Source: an uncultured Pelagibacteraceae bacterium (lineage in GTDB: Bacteria > Pseudomonadota > Alphaproteobacteria > Pelagibacterales > Pelagibacteraceae). From it: 64,000 nt of DNA. Under the pieces are notes generated by a model. That model had not been told where the DNA came from, ran no database searches, and worked only from the letters and a program-made list of their open reading frames with translations. The position numbers and the translations under genes are program-made. The DNA lies in contig CACDYK010000001.1 in the NCBI GenBank assembly GCA_902556905.1, positions 123,272 to 187,271 on the forward strand, read 5' to 3'. Below are positions 1-10,123 of the stretch, one piece after another. Every line of letters begins with the position of its first letter. Position 1 is the first letter of the stretch.

Positions 1-2958
1 ATGTTTTCTAAAATACTCTGCAGTTCCTTTAGTTGCACAAAGTGTAAAATTTAATTTAATCAGCTCTTTTGCTAAATCAATTCCCTCGTCTTTATGAGAG
101 TCTTTTAATGATACGAAAGCAAGTCCTTGTTTTGGTAACGAATTAGCCGCTGCAATTTGGCTTTTTGCGAATGCCATTCCAAAGTTTTTATCAAATCCCA
201 TTACTTCACCAGTTGATTTCATTTCAGGACCTAAAAGTAAATCACTATTAGGGAATTTGTTAAAAGGAAATACAGCTTCTTTTACAGCATACATCCCCTT
301 AGATTTATCTTTCAAATTAAACTTAGATAATTTTTCACCAGCCATTACACGTGAGGCAATCTTAGCAAGAGGTAGACCTTTTGCTTTAGATACGAATGGT
401 ACCGTTCTACTTGCTCTAGGGTTAACTTCAATTACATAAATTTCATCTTTTTTGATAGCAAATTGAATATTCATGAAACCTTTAACTTTTAAAGCTAAGG
501 CTAGTTTTTTAGTTTGATTTTCTATTTCTTTAATTAAATATGGCTTAATTGATACTGGGGGCAAGCTACAAGCAGAGTCACCTGAGTGAATTCCAGCTTC
601 TTCGATGTGTTGCATGATGCCTGCTACATGAACTTGTTTACCATCTGATATTGCATCAACATCAACTTCCATTGCATGATCAATAAACTTATCAATTAGA
701 ATTGGGTTTTCTTCAGCTGCTTTAAAAGCCTCTTCTACAAAGTTTTTAAGCTGACTTTTTTCATGAACAATCTCCATTGCTCTTCCCCCTAATACATAAG
801 ATGGTCTAACCATTAAAGGTAAGCCTATTCTCTCTGCTATTTGGATAGCTTGTTTAAATGTTTTAGCAATTCCACTTTCTGCTTGCTTTAACTTTAATTT
901 ATTAAGAAGATTTCTAAATAAATCTCTGTCTTCTGCCAAATCAATAGAGGTGTACTGAGTTCCTAAAATTGGAAGTTTGTTATTATGTAAAAATTTGGCT
1001 AGTTTAATTGGAGTTTGGCCACCAAATTGAGCAATAATCCCAATTAGGTTTCCTTTTTCTTTTTCTTTTTTAATTATATTAAAGACATACTCTTCTTTTA
1101 ACGGCTCAAAGTATAATCTATCACTGGTATCATAATCAGTTGAAACTGTTTCAGGGTTACAGTTAATCATGATGGTCTCAAAACCAGCGTCTTTCAATGC
1201 AAAACTAGCCTGACAACAACAATAATCAAACTCTATCCCTTGTCCTATTCTATTAGGCCCTCCACCCAATATTATAATTTTTTTCTTAGCTGATGGATCA
1301 GCTTCACATTCTGAATTGATTGAAAAATTTCTTTGATAAGTTGAATACATATAAGGAGTGAACGACTTAAATTCAGCTGCACAAGTATCAACCTTTTTAA
1401 ATACAGGTAATATTTTAAGTGCCGTTCTTTTTCGTCTAACAGCATCTTCAGAAGTTTTTGTTAACTCTGATAGTTTTTTATCAGAAAAACCAATTGATTT
1501 TATTTGGTTAAACTCATTAAAATCCTTAGGAAGTCCTTTGTTTTTAATCTTAGTTTCATTATCTACAATCTCTTTAATTTGTTCTAAGAACCATGGATCA
1601 ATCTTAGATAAAGTAAATATTCTTTTTAAATCGATCTTTTTTCTAATTGCTTCAGCAACTAGTAGAATTTTATTTGGAATACTTTCTTTAAGTTTGTTTT
1701 CAATTTGTTTTTTATTTAAATCAAAAATTCTGTCTAATCCTGAAAAACCCGTTTCAAGTGACACTAAAGCTTTTTGAAGCGACTCTTTAAAGTTTCTACC
1801 GATTGCCATTGCCTCACCAACAGATTTCATTGATGTGCCTAATGTTGCAGGAGAAGTTGAAAATTTTTCAAACGTAAATCTTGGGATTTTTGTTACTACA
1901 TAATCAATGCTAGGCTCAAATGATGCAGGAGTTACTTTTGTGATTTCGTTTTTTAATTCATCTAATGTGTAGCCAACCGCAAGTTTAGCTGCAACTTTTG
2001 CAATTGGAAAACCAGTTGCTTTTGATGCAAGGGCTGAAGAACGGGATACCCTTGGGTTCATTTCAATTACAACCATTCGTCCATTTTTAGGGTTGATTGC
2101 AAATTGTACATTTGATCCGCCTGTCTCAACTCCAATTTTTCTAAGGCATGCAATAGATGCATTTCTCATTACTTGGTATTCTTTATCGGTTAAGGTAAGA
2201 GCAGGGGCGACTGTAACAGAGTCTCCAGTATGAATTCCCATTGGATCAATATTTTCAATTGAACAAATAATAATGCAGTTGTCTTTTTTATCTCTTACAA
2301 CTTCCATTTCAAATTCTTTCCAACCCTCCAAACATTCTTCAACTAGTACTTGGCTCACAGGGGACTCGTGTAATCCACTTTTAATAATTTTTAAGTAATC
2401 TTTTTTATTTTTTGCAATTCCTCCTCCAAGACCTCCAAGTGTAAATGCAGGTCTAATAATTGCTGGTAAGCCAATTTTCTTTAAAATTTTTGAAGCTTGA
2501 TTGATTTTGTTGACGATTTCAGATTTTGGCAAATCTAAACCTATATCGATCATATTTTTCCTAAATTTCTTTCTATCCTCAGCATTTGAAATTGCTTTAG
2601 AGTTTGCACCAATTAGCTCTATTTTATATTTTTTTAGAATTCCTTTTTTTTCAGCTTCCATTGCAAGATTAAGTGCAGTTTGACCCCCCATAGTTGGAAG
2701 AATTGCATCTGGTTTTTCTTTTTTAAGAATTTTCTCTAAAACCTCTAAAGTAATAGGCTCAATATAAGTTTTGTCTGCAACATCAGGATCAGTCATTATT
2801 GTTGCTGGGTTTGAGTTAATTAATACAACTTTATAACCCTCATCTCTTAAAGCTTTGCAGGCTTGAGTTCCTGAATAATCAAATTCACAGGCTTGACCTA
2901 TAATAATTGGTCCAGCTCCAACAACTAATATTTTTTTAAGATCTTTTCTTTTTGGCAT
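1..2958 (-). CDS. carB: Carbamoyl-phosphate synthase large subunit, 3' end outside the window
   Basis: Makes carbamoyl phosphate from bicarbonate, ATP and ammonia delivered by CarA, for pyrimidine and arginine synthesis in the cytoplasm. The reverse-strand frame is open from the ATG at 2958 to the window edge, giving 986 codons. It opens with [17 protein letters not shown] and contains two homologous ATP-grasp halves; the second begins near the [15 protein letters not shown] motif. The usual length is about 1070 residues, so most of the C-terminal allosteric domain lies outside the window. An in-frame stop three codons upstream of the ATG (2965-2967) fixes the start. The start overlaps the end of carA by 23 bases, so the two are probably translationally coupled. 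Confidence 0.95.
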   Translation of the reverse strand, partial: MPKRKDLKKILVVGAGPIIIGQACEFDYSGTQACKALRDEGYKVVLINSNPATIMTDPDVADKTYIEPITLEVLEKILKKEKPDAILPTMGGQTALNLAMEAEKKGILKKYKIELIGANSKAISNAEDRKKFRKNMIDIGLDLPKSEIVNKINQASKILKKIGLPAIIRPAFTLGGLGGGIAKNKKDYLKIIKSGLHESPVSQVLVEECLEGWKEFEMEVVRDKKDNCIIICSIENIDPMGIHTGDSVTVAPALTLTDKEYQVMRNASIACLRKIGVETGGSNVQFAINPKNGRMVVIEMNPRVSRSSALASKATGFPIAKVAAKLAVGYTLDELKNEITKVTPASFEPSIDYVVTKIPRFTFEKFSTSPATLGTSMKSVGEAMAIGRNFKESLQKALVSLETGFSGLDRIFDLNKKQIENKLKESIPNKILLVAEAIRKKIDLKRIFTLSKIDPWFLEQIKEIVDNETKIKNKGLPKDFNEFNQIKSIGFSDKKLSELTKTSEDAVRRKRTALKILPVFKKVDTCAAEFKSFTPYMYSTYQRNFSINSECEADPSAKKKIIILGGGPNRIGQGIEFDYCCCQASFALKDAGFETIMINCNPETVSTDYDTSDRLYFEPLKEEYVFNIIKKEKEKGNLIGIIAQFGGQTPIKLAKFLHNNKLPILGTQYTSIDLAEDRDLFRNLLNKLKLKQAESGIAKTFKQAIQIAERIGLPLMVRPSYVLGGRAMEIVHEKSQLKNFVEEAFKAAEENPILIDKFIDHAMEVDVDAISDGKQVHVAGIMQHIEEAGIHSGDSACSLPPVSIKPYLIKEIENQTKKLALALKVKGFMNIQFAIKKDEIYVIEVNPRASRTVPFVSKAKGLPLAKIASRVMAGEKLSKFNLKDKSKGMYAVKEAVFPFNKFPNSDLLLGPEMKSTGEVMGFDKNFGMAFAKSQIAAANSLPKQGLAFVSLKDSHKDEGIDLAKELIKLNFTLCATKGTAEYFRKH

Positions 2959-4129
2959 TTTTTTTCATGTTGTTAATAAATTCTTTAAACAAATAAACAC
3001 TGTCTTGTGGACCTGGGTTAGACTCTGGATGATATTGAACTGAGAACACAGGTTTATTTTTTATTTTTATTCCTTCAATGCTGTTATCAAATAAAGATTT
3101 ATGTGTGATTTCAATATTTTTAGGTAAATTTTCTTTCATCACCTCAAAGCCATGGTTTTGACTAGTGATTTCAACATTGTCATGAATTAAATTTTTAACA
3201 GGATGGTTTGCACCTCTATGACCAAGTTTCATTTTTTTTGTTTTGCCACCTAATGTTAAAGCAAGTATTTGATGACCTAAACAAATACCAAATATAGGTA
3301 AGTTTTGATCAATTAAATCCCTAACTATTTTGATAGCATATTTTCCTGTTGCTGCCGGATCCCCTGGACCATTCGATAAAAATATTCCATTTGGTTTAAG
3401 TGCTAAAATTTTATCAGCTGATGTTTTGCAAGAAACAACTGTTACTTTGCAATTAAAATCTGAAAAATATCTTAAAATATTTTTCTTAATTCCATAATCA
3501 ATTGCAACTACATGAAATGAGTTTTTATTATTCTTTTTATATCCAGTTTCTTTTTTCCAAGTTTTAAGACCTTTCCAGATATAGTTTTTTGATGTTGTTA
3601 CTTTTTCTGCAAGATCTAAGTTTTTTAACCCACTCCATTTAATTGTTGAGTTAGTTAATTTGCTAATATTAAATTTACCAATTTTAGAATATGCAATAGT
3701 TCCCTTTGGGGCACCTTTGTCTCTTATGAAATTTGTTAAACTTCTGGTGTCTAAACCAGTAATACCAACTATTTTATTTTTTTTAAGCCATGCATCAAGA
3801 TGCTGAAAAGATCTATAATTTGAAGGATAAGTTATTTCAGAATTAAATACTACCCCTTTTGTCCAAATCTTATCCGACTCGTAATCTTCCTTGTTAGTTC
3901 CAACATTTCCTATGTGGGGAAATGTAAAGTTAATAATTTGTCCTGCATAGGATGGGTCAGATATAATTTCTTGGTAGCCCGTTAATGAAGTGTTAAAACA
4001 AACCTCACCTGTCGCTTCTCCTTGGTAGCCAAATCCAATTCCTTTAAAAATCCTCTTATTTTCAAGAACTAAAACGCCTGTACTGATTTGTGAATTTTTT
4101 GAGTTAGATTTTTTTGCTTTTTTGATCAA
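2936..4129 (-). CDS. carA: Carbamoyl-phosphate synthase small (glutaminase) subunit
   Basis: Hydrolyses glutamine and channels ammonia to CarB. At 397 residues it has the normal length for the family. The N-terminal CarA domain carries the TGYQEI segment. The C-terminal class I glutamine amidotransferase domain shows the nucleophile Cys in GICLGHQ and the catalytic His/Glu pair in [10 protein letters not shown]. The first 15 or so residues are Lys/Ser/Asn-rich and may not be conserved; the recognisable fold begins near [14 protein letters not shown]. It is the first gene of a carA-carB operon read leftward and is divergent from yqeY across about 126 bases. Confidence 0.96.
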   Translation of the reverse strand: MIKKAKKSNSKNSQISTGVLVLENKRIFKGIGFGYQGEATGEVCFNTSLTGYQEIISDPSYAGQIINFTFPHIGNVGTNKEDYESDKIWTKGVVFNSEITYPSNYRSFQHLDAWLKKNKIVGITGLDTRSLTNFIRDKGAPKGTIAYSKIGKFNISKLTNSTIKWSGLKNLDLAEKVTTSKNYIWKGLKTWKKETGYKKNNKNSFHVVAIDYGIKKNILRYFSDFNCKVTVVSCKTSADKILALKPNGIFLSNGPGDPAATGKYAIKIVRDLIDQNLPIFGICLGHQILALTLGGKTKKMKLGHRGANHPVKNLIHDNVEITSQNHGFEVMKENLPKNIEITHKSLFDNSIEGIKIKNKPVFSVQYHPESNPGPQDSVYLFKEFINNMKKNAKKKRS

Positions 4130-4133
4130 TTAC

Positions 4134-4145
4134 AACTCATGAGTT
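4134..4145. promoter_or_regulatory. 12-bp perfect palindrome just upstream of carA
   Basis: AACTCATGAGTT is a perfect palindrome that ends five bases before the carA start codon. A second inverted repeat, AATAAT-TGC-ATTATT, lies a little further upstream near 4156-4170. Both lie in the carA/yqeY divergent region, where a promoter or operator is expected. No regulator is assigned; chance is possible in such AT-rich DNA. Confidence 0.3.
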
Positions 4146-4255
4146 AGAGGTTAATACAATAATTGCATTATTATCGCAACAGAGATGTATTATAAAATTG
4201 TAAAAAAACAATTTTTCTTTTGAAGAATTTTATCTTTCAAGTAAATTAAAAAATT

Positions 4256-4717
4256 ATGGTATTAAAAGAAACTATCGAAACAGAATATAAAAACGCTTTA
4301 AAAGCTAAAGATAAAACTAAAATATCAACCTACAGGTTAATATTATCATCAATTAAAGATTTAGATATTGTGAACAGATCTGGTCCTAACAAAAAAGACA
4401 CTGATGATGAAGATATCAAGAAGCTTCTGAAAAAAATGGTTAAACAAAGAGCCGAATCGATTGATATTTATAAAAAAAACAACAGAACAGATCTTTTAGA
4501 AATTGAACAAAATGAATATGAAATTCTAAATACATTTTTGCCCAATCAGCTAGGTGAAGAAGAAACTAAGAAAATATGTGCTGTGATAATTTCAAAACTT
4601 GGAGCAAGCTCAGTTAAAGATATGGGTAAAGTAATGGGTGCACTTAAAAAAGATTATGCGGATGAAATTGATTTTGCAAAAGCAGGTCCTTTAATTAAGG
4701 AATTATTAGGCAGTTAA
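4256..4717 (+). CDS. yqeY: GatB/YqeY domain protein
   Basis: A 153-residue protein of the YqeY family, which resembles the tRNA-binding tail of GatB and is often found next to dnaG and rpoD. Its precise role is not established. The sequence shows the family features: a helical N-terminus, the EYEILNTFLPNQLGEEE segment and a C-terminal KDMGKVMGALKKDY motif typical of the small helical tail domain. Its TAA overlaps the dnaG ATG by one base, so it is the first gene of a yqeY-dnaG(-rpoD) transcription unit. Confidence 0.88.
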   Translation: MVLKETIETEYKNALKAKDKTKISTYRLILSSIKDLDIVNRSGPNKKDTDDEDIKKLLKKMVKQRAESIDIYKKNNRTDLLEIEQNEYEILNTFLPNQLGEEETKKICAVIISKLGASSVKDMGKVMGALKKDYADEIDFAKAGPLIKELLGS

Positions 4718-6492
4718 TGAAATACCCAAAAGAGTACCTTGATGAAATTAAAACAAGGCTCAAAGTTTCAACGGTTGTATCAAAATCAGTTTCTCTAAAA
4801 AAAAGAGGTAAAGAATACGTGGGTTTATCTCCATTTAAAACTGAAAAAACCCCATCATTTACAGTTAATGATGAAAAAGAATTTTATCATTGTTTTGCAA
4901 CATCAGAGCATGGAAACATCTTTGACTTTGTAATGAAAATTCAAAATCTAAAATTTGGTGAAGCTGTAAAATACCTAGCTCAGTTAGCTGGTGTGCAGCC
5001 TTATATGTTTTCAAAACAAGATGAAGAAAGAGAAAAAAAATGGAAAGAGTATTTATCAATTTATAGTCAATATGTTGATTTTTATCACAGTGAGTTATTA
5101 AAAAATGAAAAATATTCAAATGCTAGAGATTATTTAAAAAATAGATCTTTAGGTAAAGAAGAAGTTAAAAAATTTAAAATTGGTTATATAGAAAAAAATC
5201 CTAGTTTTTATGAAAGACTAAAAAACCAATTTAGCGAACAGGCTTTATTAGAAAGTGGATTATTTTATTTAGATGAAAAAAAGAAAACATATGTTGAAAG
5301 ATTTAGAGGTAGATTAATTTTTCCAATTAATAATATCTCAGGACAACCAATCGCTTTAGGTGGAAGAATAATAGAAAATTTAGATTATTTAGCAAAATAT
5401 ATTAATTCACCAGAAACAATTTTTTTCAAAAAAGGTTCAAATTTATATAATTTAGATCTAGCTAGAAAATTATCTAATAAATTAGATCACATTTATTTAG
5501 TCGAGGGTTATATGGATGTAGTTGGTCTGAGTAAAAATAGAATTGAAAATGTAGTTGCAAATCTTGGTACTTCATTAACAGATAGACAAATTTTAACTTT
5601 AAATCAATTTTTTGATGATATTATAATTTGTTTTGATGGTGATGAAAGTGGCTATAAAGCTGCTTTAAGAGCAGCTGAAAACTCTATAAGGGAATTAAAA
5701 CCTGAAAAACAAATATCTTTTTTATTTTTACCACAGAAAGAAGATCCTGATAGTTACGTTAACAAACATGGTAAAAACTACTTTGTAGATTTTACAAAAC
5801 AAAGCAAACTATCTATTCATCAATTTATATTCAGTCACTACAAAAAACAGACTGAAAATAATCCTTCTTCTATGGCGATATTTGAAAAAAAACTTAGATC
5901 TATAGCAAACACGATTAAAGATGATTTCATTAAAAAATATGTTCTGGAATATTTTTTAGAGAAAATTGCAGAATTAACTCCTCACTCCAATCAAAATAAG
6001 AAAAAGTTTTATGTAAAAAAGGTAAAATCACTTGACTCAACTAAAAAATATTTTAACGAAAGCCAATCTGTAACAGGTGTAGAGCTGAAAGAGTTTTCTT
6101 TATTATATTTACTTCTAAATAATTTATCTTTATTTCAAGCAAATATTCACTTAGTTGAAAATATTAAATTATTCACTGATATAAATAAGCAAATATTCAA
6201 TTCTATAATAGAAAGATTAAAGTCTGGCGAACAAATAAGTATTGATGATCTCAATTTAGATAAACAATTACTAGAGAAGATTAATAAATTTGCTCCAATC
6301 AAACATATTCTAAAAAATAAATCTGATAATGATGATCAGGTAATTGAATTATTAGATGATACATCTAAAGATTTGTTTAATTATGACCTAGAGTTTAGAA
6401 TCCAAGAATTAGAATCGAGGTTTTCAAAAGATATGAGCGAAACAACATTTAATGAGCTTAAAGAGCTTAAAAACGAAAGAAAAATCAACTAA
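4717..6492 (+). CDS. dnaG: DNA primase
   Basis: Synthesises RNA primers at the replication fork. The 591 residues show an N-terminal zinc-finger-like domain, a TOPRIM catalytic core with VEGYMDV (about residues 263-269) and an acidic CFDGDESG motif, and a C-terminal helicase-binding region. The zinc site is degenerate: the usual CPFH is SPFK (Ser38, Lys41) and the usual CxxC is C59-F-A-T62, so only one of four metal ligands remains. The EKTPSF motif that follows is intact. It overlaps yqeY by one base and lies 67 bases before rpoD, the classical macromolecular-synthesis operon order. Confidence 0.95.
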   Translation: MKYPKEYLDEIKTRLKVSTVVSKSVSLKKRGKEYVGLSPFKTEKTPSFTVNDEKEFYHCFATSEHGNIFDFVMKIQNLKFGEAVKYLAQLAGVQPYMFSKQDEEREKKWKEYLSIYSQYVDFYHSELLKNEKYSNARDYLKNRSLGKEEVKKFKIGYIEKNPSFYERLKNQFSEQALLESGLFYLDEKKKTYVERFRGRLIFPINNISGQPIALGGRIIENLDYLAKYINSPETIFFKKGSNLYNLDLARKLSNKLDHIYLVEGYMDVVGLSKNRIENVVANLGTSLTDRQILTLNQFFDDIIICFDGDESGYKAALRAAENSIRELKPEKQISFLFLPQKEDPDSYVNKHGKNYFVDFTKQSKLSIHQFIFSHYKKQTENNPSSMAIFEKKLRSIANTIKDDFIKKYVLEYFLEKIAELTPHSNQNKKKFYVKKVKSLDSTKKYFNESQSVTGVELKEFSLLYLLLNNLSLFQANIHLVENIKLFTDINKQIFNSIIERLKSGEQISIDDLNLDKQLLEKINKFAPIKHILKNKSDNDDQVIELLDDTSKDLFNYDLEFRIQELESRFSKDMSETTFNELKELKNERKIN

Positions 6493-6559
6493 TCTGAATA
6501 AAATAGCAATGGATTTTTATAAATTTGATATTATATAAGTCTTTCAAACTTATATTGCT

Positions 6560-8386
6560 GTGGAAAGAATTATTACAAAATCATTTGCTAGACTAATGGG
6601 AAGGGGCACTCATAGAGGCTTCATTACCTATGAAGAATTAAGCAAATCTCTTGGAAAAAGAAACCTGTCTGATGAAAATTTATCACAAGCATTTATTCAT
6701 ATTTTAGATGAAGGTGTAACTTTAGTTGAGAAAAAATCTGATTTTAAAGTTTTAAGAAAAAAAGAAGGATCCTCCAAAGAAGAAGGTAAGACAATGGAGA
6801 AAAGTGACGATCCTATTAGAATGTATTTACGAGAAATGGGTGGTGTAGAGCTACTTTCAAGAGAAGGTGAAATTGCAATTGCAAAAAGAATCGAAGCTGG
6901 AAAAGATGTGATGTTGATTGCATTATCACAAAGTCCGATGACAGCCCAACAGTTCTATGAGTGGAATGATCAATTACAAAAAGATGAAATTTTAGTCAGG
7001 GAAATTATTGATATTGATACCAATTATATGGAAGATGAGTCCACAGGACCAAGTGCAAAACAAAAAAATGCAGGTGAGACTGATAAAGATGAAAACTCAG
7101 GTGATGGTGATGATGATGATTTTAACCCAACACTTGCTGCTATGGAAACTGAAATTAAACCAAAAGTTCTAAAAACAGTAAATACATTAACAAAAGAATA
7201 CACAAAATTAATTAAATATCAAAAAGAAAAATTAGATTGTGTTTTAAGTTTACAAAACTTTTCTCCTTCCAAAGAAAAAAGCTATCAAAAGATTGTAGAT
7301 GATATTCTTGAAAATATTAAGTCACTTCAGTTATCACCTTCAGTTTTAGAGGAGTTAGTTCAAAAACATTATATTGAAAATAAAAAAATTATATCTTTAG
7401 AAGGAAATCTTTTAAGATTAGCAATGGATCATAACATTTCAAGAAATGAGTTTATTAAATTTTATATTGGTAATGAAATTAATCCAAATCTAAAAAAATT
7501 TTTAGATACCAACTCAGTTTGGAAACAATTTTTTGTAAAAAACAAAGAAGAGTTTAAAAATATTAGAGAAAGATTAATTGAGATAAGTCACAAGTTAGGA
7601 ATATCTGTAACAGACTTTAAAAAATTAGTTAGCAGGGTTCAAAAAGGTGAAAAAGAATCTAGAATAGCTAAAAAAGAAATGGTTGAAGCCAATTTAAGAT
7701 TGGTAATATCGATTGCTAAAAAATATACAAATAGAGGTCTTCAGTTTTTAGATTTAATTCAAGAAGGTAACATTGGTTTGATGAAAGCAGTTGATAAATT
7801 TGAGTATAGAAGAGGATATAAATTTTCTACTTACGCTACTTGGTGGATTAGACAAGCTATTACAAGATCAATTGCTGACCAGGCTAGAACTATTAGAATC
7901 CCAGTTCATATGATTGAAACAATCAATAAGATTGTAAGGACTCAAAGACTAATTTTAAGTGAGTTTGGAAGGGAAGCAACTCCTGAAGAATTAGCTCAAA
8001 AACTTAGAATGCCTCTTGATAAAGTAAGAAAAGTTTTAAAAATTTCTAAAGAACCCGTTTCACTTGAAAAACCAGTAGGTGATGAAGAAGATAGTAGTTT
8101 AGGAGATTTTATAGAGGATACAAAAGCATTAGCGCCTCTAGAGCAAGCAATTAAATCAAACTTAGGAGAAGCTACAACTAAGATTTTATCTACATTAACC
8201 CCAAGAGAAGAAAGAGTTTTAAGAATGAGATTTGGTGTTGGAATGAACACGGATCACACTTTAGAAGAAGTTGGTCTTCAGTTTTCTGTAACTAGAGAAA
8301 GAATTAGACAAATTGAAGCAAAAGCTCTCAGAAAACTAAAACACCCTAGCAGATCTAAACAATTAAAAAGTTTCTTGGAAAGTTAA
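6560..8386 (+). CDS. rpoD: RNA polymerase primary sigma factor (sigma-70)
   Basis: The housekeeping sigma factor, 608 residues, close to the E. coli length of 613. Region 1.1 covers roughly residues 1-80, region 1.2 begins at [11 protein letters not shown], and a divergent acidic non-conserved region follows. Regions 2.1-2.4 start near residue 375 ([14 protein letters not shown], then [11 protein letters not shown]). The region 4 helix-turn-helix begins near residue 565 ([21 protein letters not shown]). Translation begins at GTG; no good ATG lies upstream. Its stop is only seven bases before tRNA-Val, so the tRNA is probably processed from the same transcript. Confidence 0.96.
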   Translation: MERIITKSFARLMGRGTHRGFITYEELSKSLGKRNLSDENLSQAFIHILDEGVTLVEKKSDFKVLRKKEGSSKEEGKTMEKSDDPIRMYLREMGGVELLSREGEIAIAKRIEAGKDVMLIALSQSPMTAQQFYEWNDQLQKDEILVREIIDIDTNYMEDESTGPSAKQKNAGETDKDENSGDGDDDDFNPTLAAMETEIKPKVLKTVNTLTKEYTKLIKYQKEKLDCVLSLQNFSPSKEKSYQKIVDDILENIKSLQLSPSVLEELVQKHYIENKKIISLEGNLLRLAMDHNISRNEFIKFYIGNEINPNLKKFLDTNSVWKQFFVKNKEEFKNIRERLIEISHKLGISVTDFKKLVSRVQKGEKESRIAKKEMVEANLRLVISIAKKYTNRGLQFLDLIQEGNIGLMKAVDKFEYRRGYKFSTYATWWIRQAITRSIADQARTIRIPVHMIETINKIVRTQRLILSEFGREATPEELAQKLRMPLDKVRKVLKISKEPVSLEKPVGDEEDSSLGDFIEDTKALAPLEQAIKSNLGEATTKILSTLTPREERVLRMRFGVGMNTDHTLEEVGLQFSVTRERIRQIEAKALRKLKHPSRSKQLKSFLES

Positions 8387-8393
8387 TTGTACT

Positions 8394-8468
8394 GGGCCGT
8401 TAGCTCAATAGTAGAGTACTGCATTGACATTGCAGGGGTAGTTGGAGCGTAACCAACACGGCCCACCA
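8394..8468 (+). tRNA. tRNA-Val, anticodon GAC, with non-canonical D- and T-loops
   Basis: A full cloverleaf can be drawn: a 7/7 paired acceptor stem (GGGCCGT with ACGGCCC), a 4-bp D-stem, a 5-bp anticodon stem (CTGCA/TGCAG) around TTGACAT, a 5-base variable loop, a 5-bp T-stem (GTTGG/CCAAC) and an encoded CCA. The anticodon is GAC at 8426-8428. The T-loop is AGCGTAA instead of TTCRANY and the D-loop is AATAGTA, lacking the GG pair. G19 and C56 seem to be kept, while the G18-T55 partners are replaced. Every stem is intact, so it looks functional rather than a pseudogene. It starts seven bases after rpoD. Confidence 0.88.
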
Positions 8469-8529
8469 TTTAAATATTATCTATAATTGATAACTCACAA
8501 AAAATGATATACTTAACAGTATTATTTTT

Positions 8530-8606
8530 GGGCCTGTAGCTCAGTTGGTTAGAGCAGTACACTCATAATGTATTGGTCCCAGGTTCGAGTCCTGGCGGGC
8601 CCACCA
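8530..8606 (+). tRNA. tRNA-Ile2 (CAT anticodon, likely lysidine-modified)
   Basis: A canonical cloverleaf with acceptor GGGCCTG/CGGGCCC, D-loop AGTTGGTT, anticodon loop CTCATAA, T-loop TTCGAGT and an encoded CCA. The CAT anticodon fits Met or Ile2. The acceptor has consecutive C4-G69 and C5-G68 pairs, the feature TilS is known to use to select tRNA-Ile2 over tRNA-Met, and GGGCCTG matches the usual alphaproteobacterial tRNA-Ile acceptor. Annotation software may report it as tRNA-Met. Confidence 0.85.
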
Positions 8607-8615
8607 AAATTAATA

Positions 8616-9200
8616 TTAGTTTTTTGTAAAATCTTCTAAACTTTTAAATAAAGCGTTTATATCACCGTCATTAGAGTTTAAAATTGATGCAAACTCTTCT
8701 TTTTGCGTCCTTACCAAGCTAAGTCCCTCTATTATTAAATCTCTGATTAAAGGATTGTCAGGATTTTTTGTATATACTCTCCAATCAATTTTTATTTCAG
8801 GTCTTTCAGAAGTACCAGTCAATGTACTATTAACAATTGTATAATTTTTGTTTATGATTTTTTTACTTCTAACTATAATTTTAGGATTAGTATATTCAGA
8901 CAGTCTACTAGAAAAACTTTTTAAAAAATAATTTTGAAATAAATTAATATATACTTCTTTTTGACTATCATTTAAAAGTTTCCTAGTCGAACCTAGAGAG
9001 TAAAAGCTTATACCTTTTATATCTACTGTTTCCTTAGCTATAATTTTTAGTCCGTTTATTTTTTCTTGCTTTGAAATATTCTTTGCTAGAATTTTTGACG
9101 CTCTATCAACAGTAGATTGAACAAATATTTCAGGTTCAATAGAATAAGCATGATTACAAAATGTGTTAAGAAATAGTATAATTATAAGAATTTTTTTCAT
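8616..9200 (-). CDS. mlaC: MlaC-family phospholipid-binding periplasmic protein
   Basis: Predicted periplasmic shuttle of the Mla pathway, carrying phospholipids between the outer-membrane MlaA complex and the inner-membrane MlaFEDB transporter. The 194 residues start with a clear signal peptide (hydrophobic residues 3-13, cleavage near AYS at about 20). They continue as an all-helical and beta MlaC/Ttg2D-type domain with the ETVDIKGISFYSLG and family-typical KIDWRVY and VRDLIIEG-like segments. It lies 22 bases downstream of mlaA in the same direction, forming an mlaA-mlaC operon. The ATPase, permease and MlaD genes are not in the window. Confidence 0.82.
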   Translation of the reverse strand: MKKILIIILFLNTFCNHAYSIEPEIFVQSTVDRASKILAKNISKQEKINGLKIIAKETVDIKGISFYSLGSTRKLLNDSQKEVYINLFQNYFLKSFSSRLSEYTNPKIIVRSKKIINKNYTIVNSTLTGTSERPEIKIDWRVYTKNPDNPLIRDLIIEGLSLVRTQKEEFASILNSNDGDINALFKSLEDFTKN

Positions 9201-9222
9201 ATTAATTTGTTATCTATGTGAA

Positions 9223-10020
9223 TTATTGGTTGTCTATTTCTTCCCAGTCTTCATCATCTTTATATAGAACGTCCACACTTCCTCTTTTATTATTTTCAAC
9301 CTTATTTTGTCTATCTTGTAAATATAAACTTCTTATAGATGCATAGAAGTCAATTGAATTTTTTTCGAGGTTATCAAATGAATTAAGATTATTGGATCTA
9401 AAGTCAATACCACTTATAGCTTTTGATGCTAAAAAAGCACTTTCACTTAAAAATTCATTATTACCATCTACTGAGGCATTGTACCAAGGATCCCCACCTA
9501 GTGCATTTACAAAAGATCCTGCAGTATCTCTGATAGTTGATGGTCCTAAAATTGGAAGAACCAAATAACATCCTGGGCCAATACCCCAGGCACCTAATGT
9601 TTGACCATAATCCTCTTTTTCGTATTTTGGAAAACCCATTTTATTCGCAACATCAATTGTACCTAGAAGTCCAGCAGTAGTATTAATAGTTAGTCTCCCA
9701 GTATTTATCATTGCTGTTTTAATATCTCCCTGTAAAATATTGTTAGGTATTGTTATAAGATTAGATAAATTTCTAGTTGCATTGCTGGTAGCTTTTTGAA
9801 TTGGAGCTGGTAAATTACTATATCCTTTTGCAATTGGTTTTATAATTGTTTTATCTAAACCTTGGTTAAATGCAAAAGTTGCTCTATTCAAATTTTCAAA
9901 ACAATCTCTAGTTTTGTCTGGTTGATTTTTATTTAATACAAGCTCACCATCAGATCCAGCATTTGCATTAAATGCTAACAACAAGACAGAAATTATCATA
10001 ATTGTTAATTTTTTTAACAT
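9223..10020 (-). CDS. mlaA: MlaA/VacJ outer-membrane lipid-asymmetry protein
   Basis: Removes mislocalised phospholipids from the outer leaflet of the outer membrane and passes them to MlaC. The 265 residues show the MlaA core: FNQGLDKTIIKPIAKGY, then PNNILQGD, and the GQTLGAWGIGPGCYLVLP block followed by GPSTIRD. The N-terminus is a signal peptide, but the cleavage region reads AFNANAGSDG, with no lipobox cysteine, so this copy looks like an SPase I substrate rather than a lipoprotein. The family is normally called VacJ lipoprotein. It is the first gene of the mlaA-mlaC pair and divergent from the ampD-like gene. Confidence 0.88.
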   Translation of the reverse strand: MLKKLTIMIISVLLLAFNANAGSDGELVLNKNQPDKTRDCFENLNRATFAFNQGLDKTIIKPIAKGYSNLPAPIQKATSNATRNLSNLITIPNNILQGDIKTAMINTGRLTINTTAGLLGTIDVANKMGFPKYEKEDYGQTLGAWGIGPGCYLVLPILGPSTIRDTAGSFVNALGGDPWYNASVDGNNEFLSESAFLASKAISGIDFRSNNLNSFDNLEKNSIDFYASIRSLYLQDRQNKVENNKRGSVDVLYKDDEDWEEIDNQ

Positions 10021-10123
10021 AATGAATTTATAATATATAATTATTTTTTGTGAAATAATATTTAATTTTAAAAAATGTCTATAAAGTGTTTATAAGTAGT
10101 CTAAATTAATACCCAAATTAAGT

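Noticed and set aside
1358..1777. 139-codon forward ORF
   Set aside because: Antisense shadow of carB, whose reverse frame has continuous family motifs.
8530..8606. Calling this tRNA elongator Met
   Set aside because: Its acceptor has C4-G69 and C5-G68, the TilS identity pairs of tRNA-Ile2.
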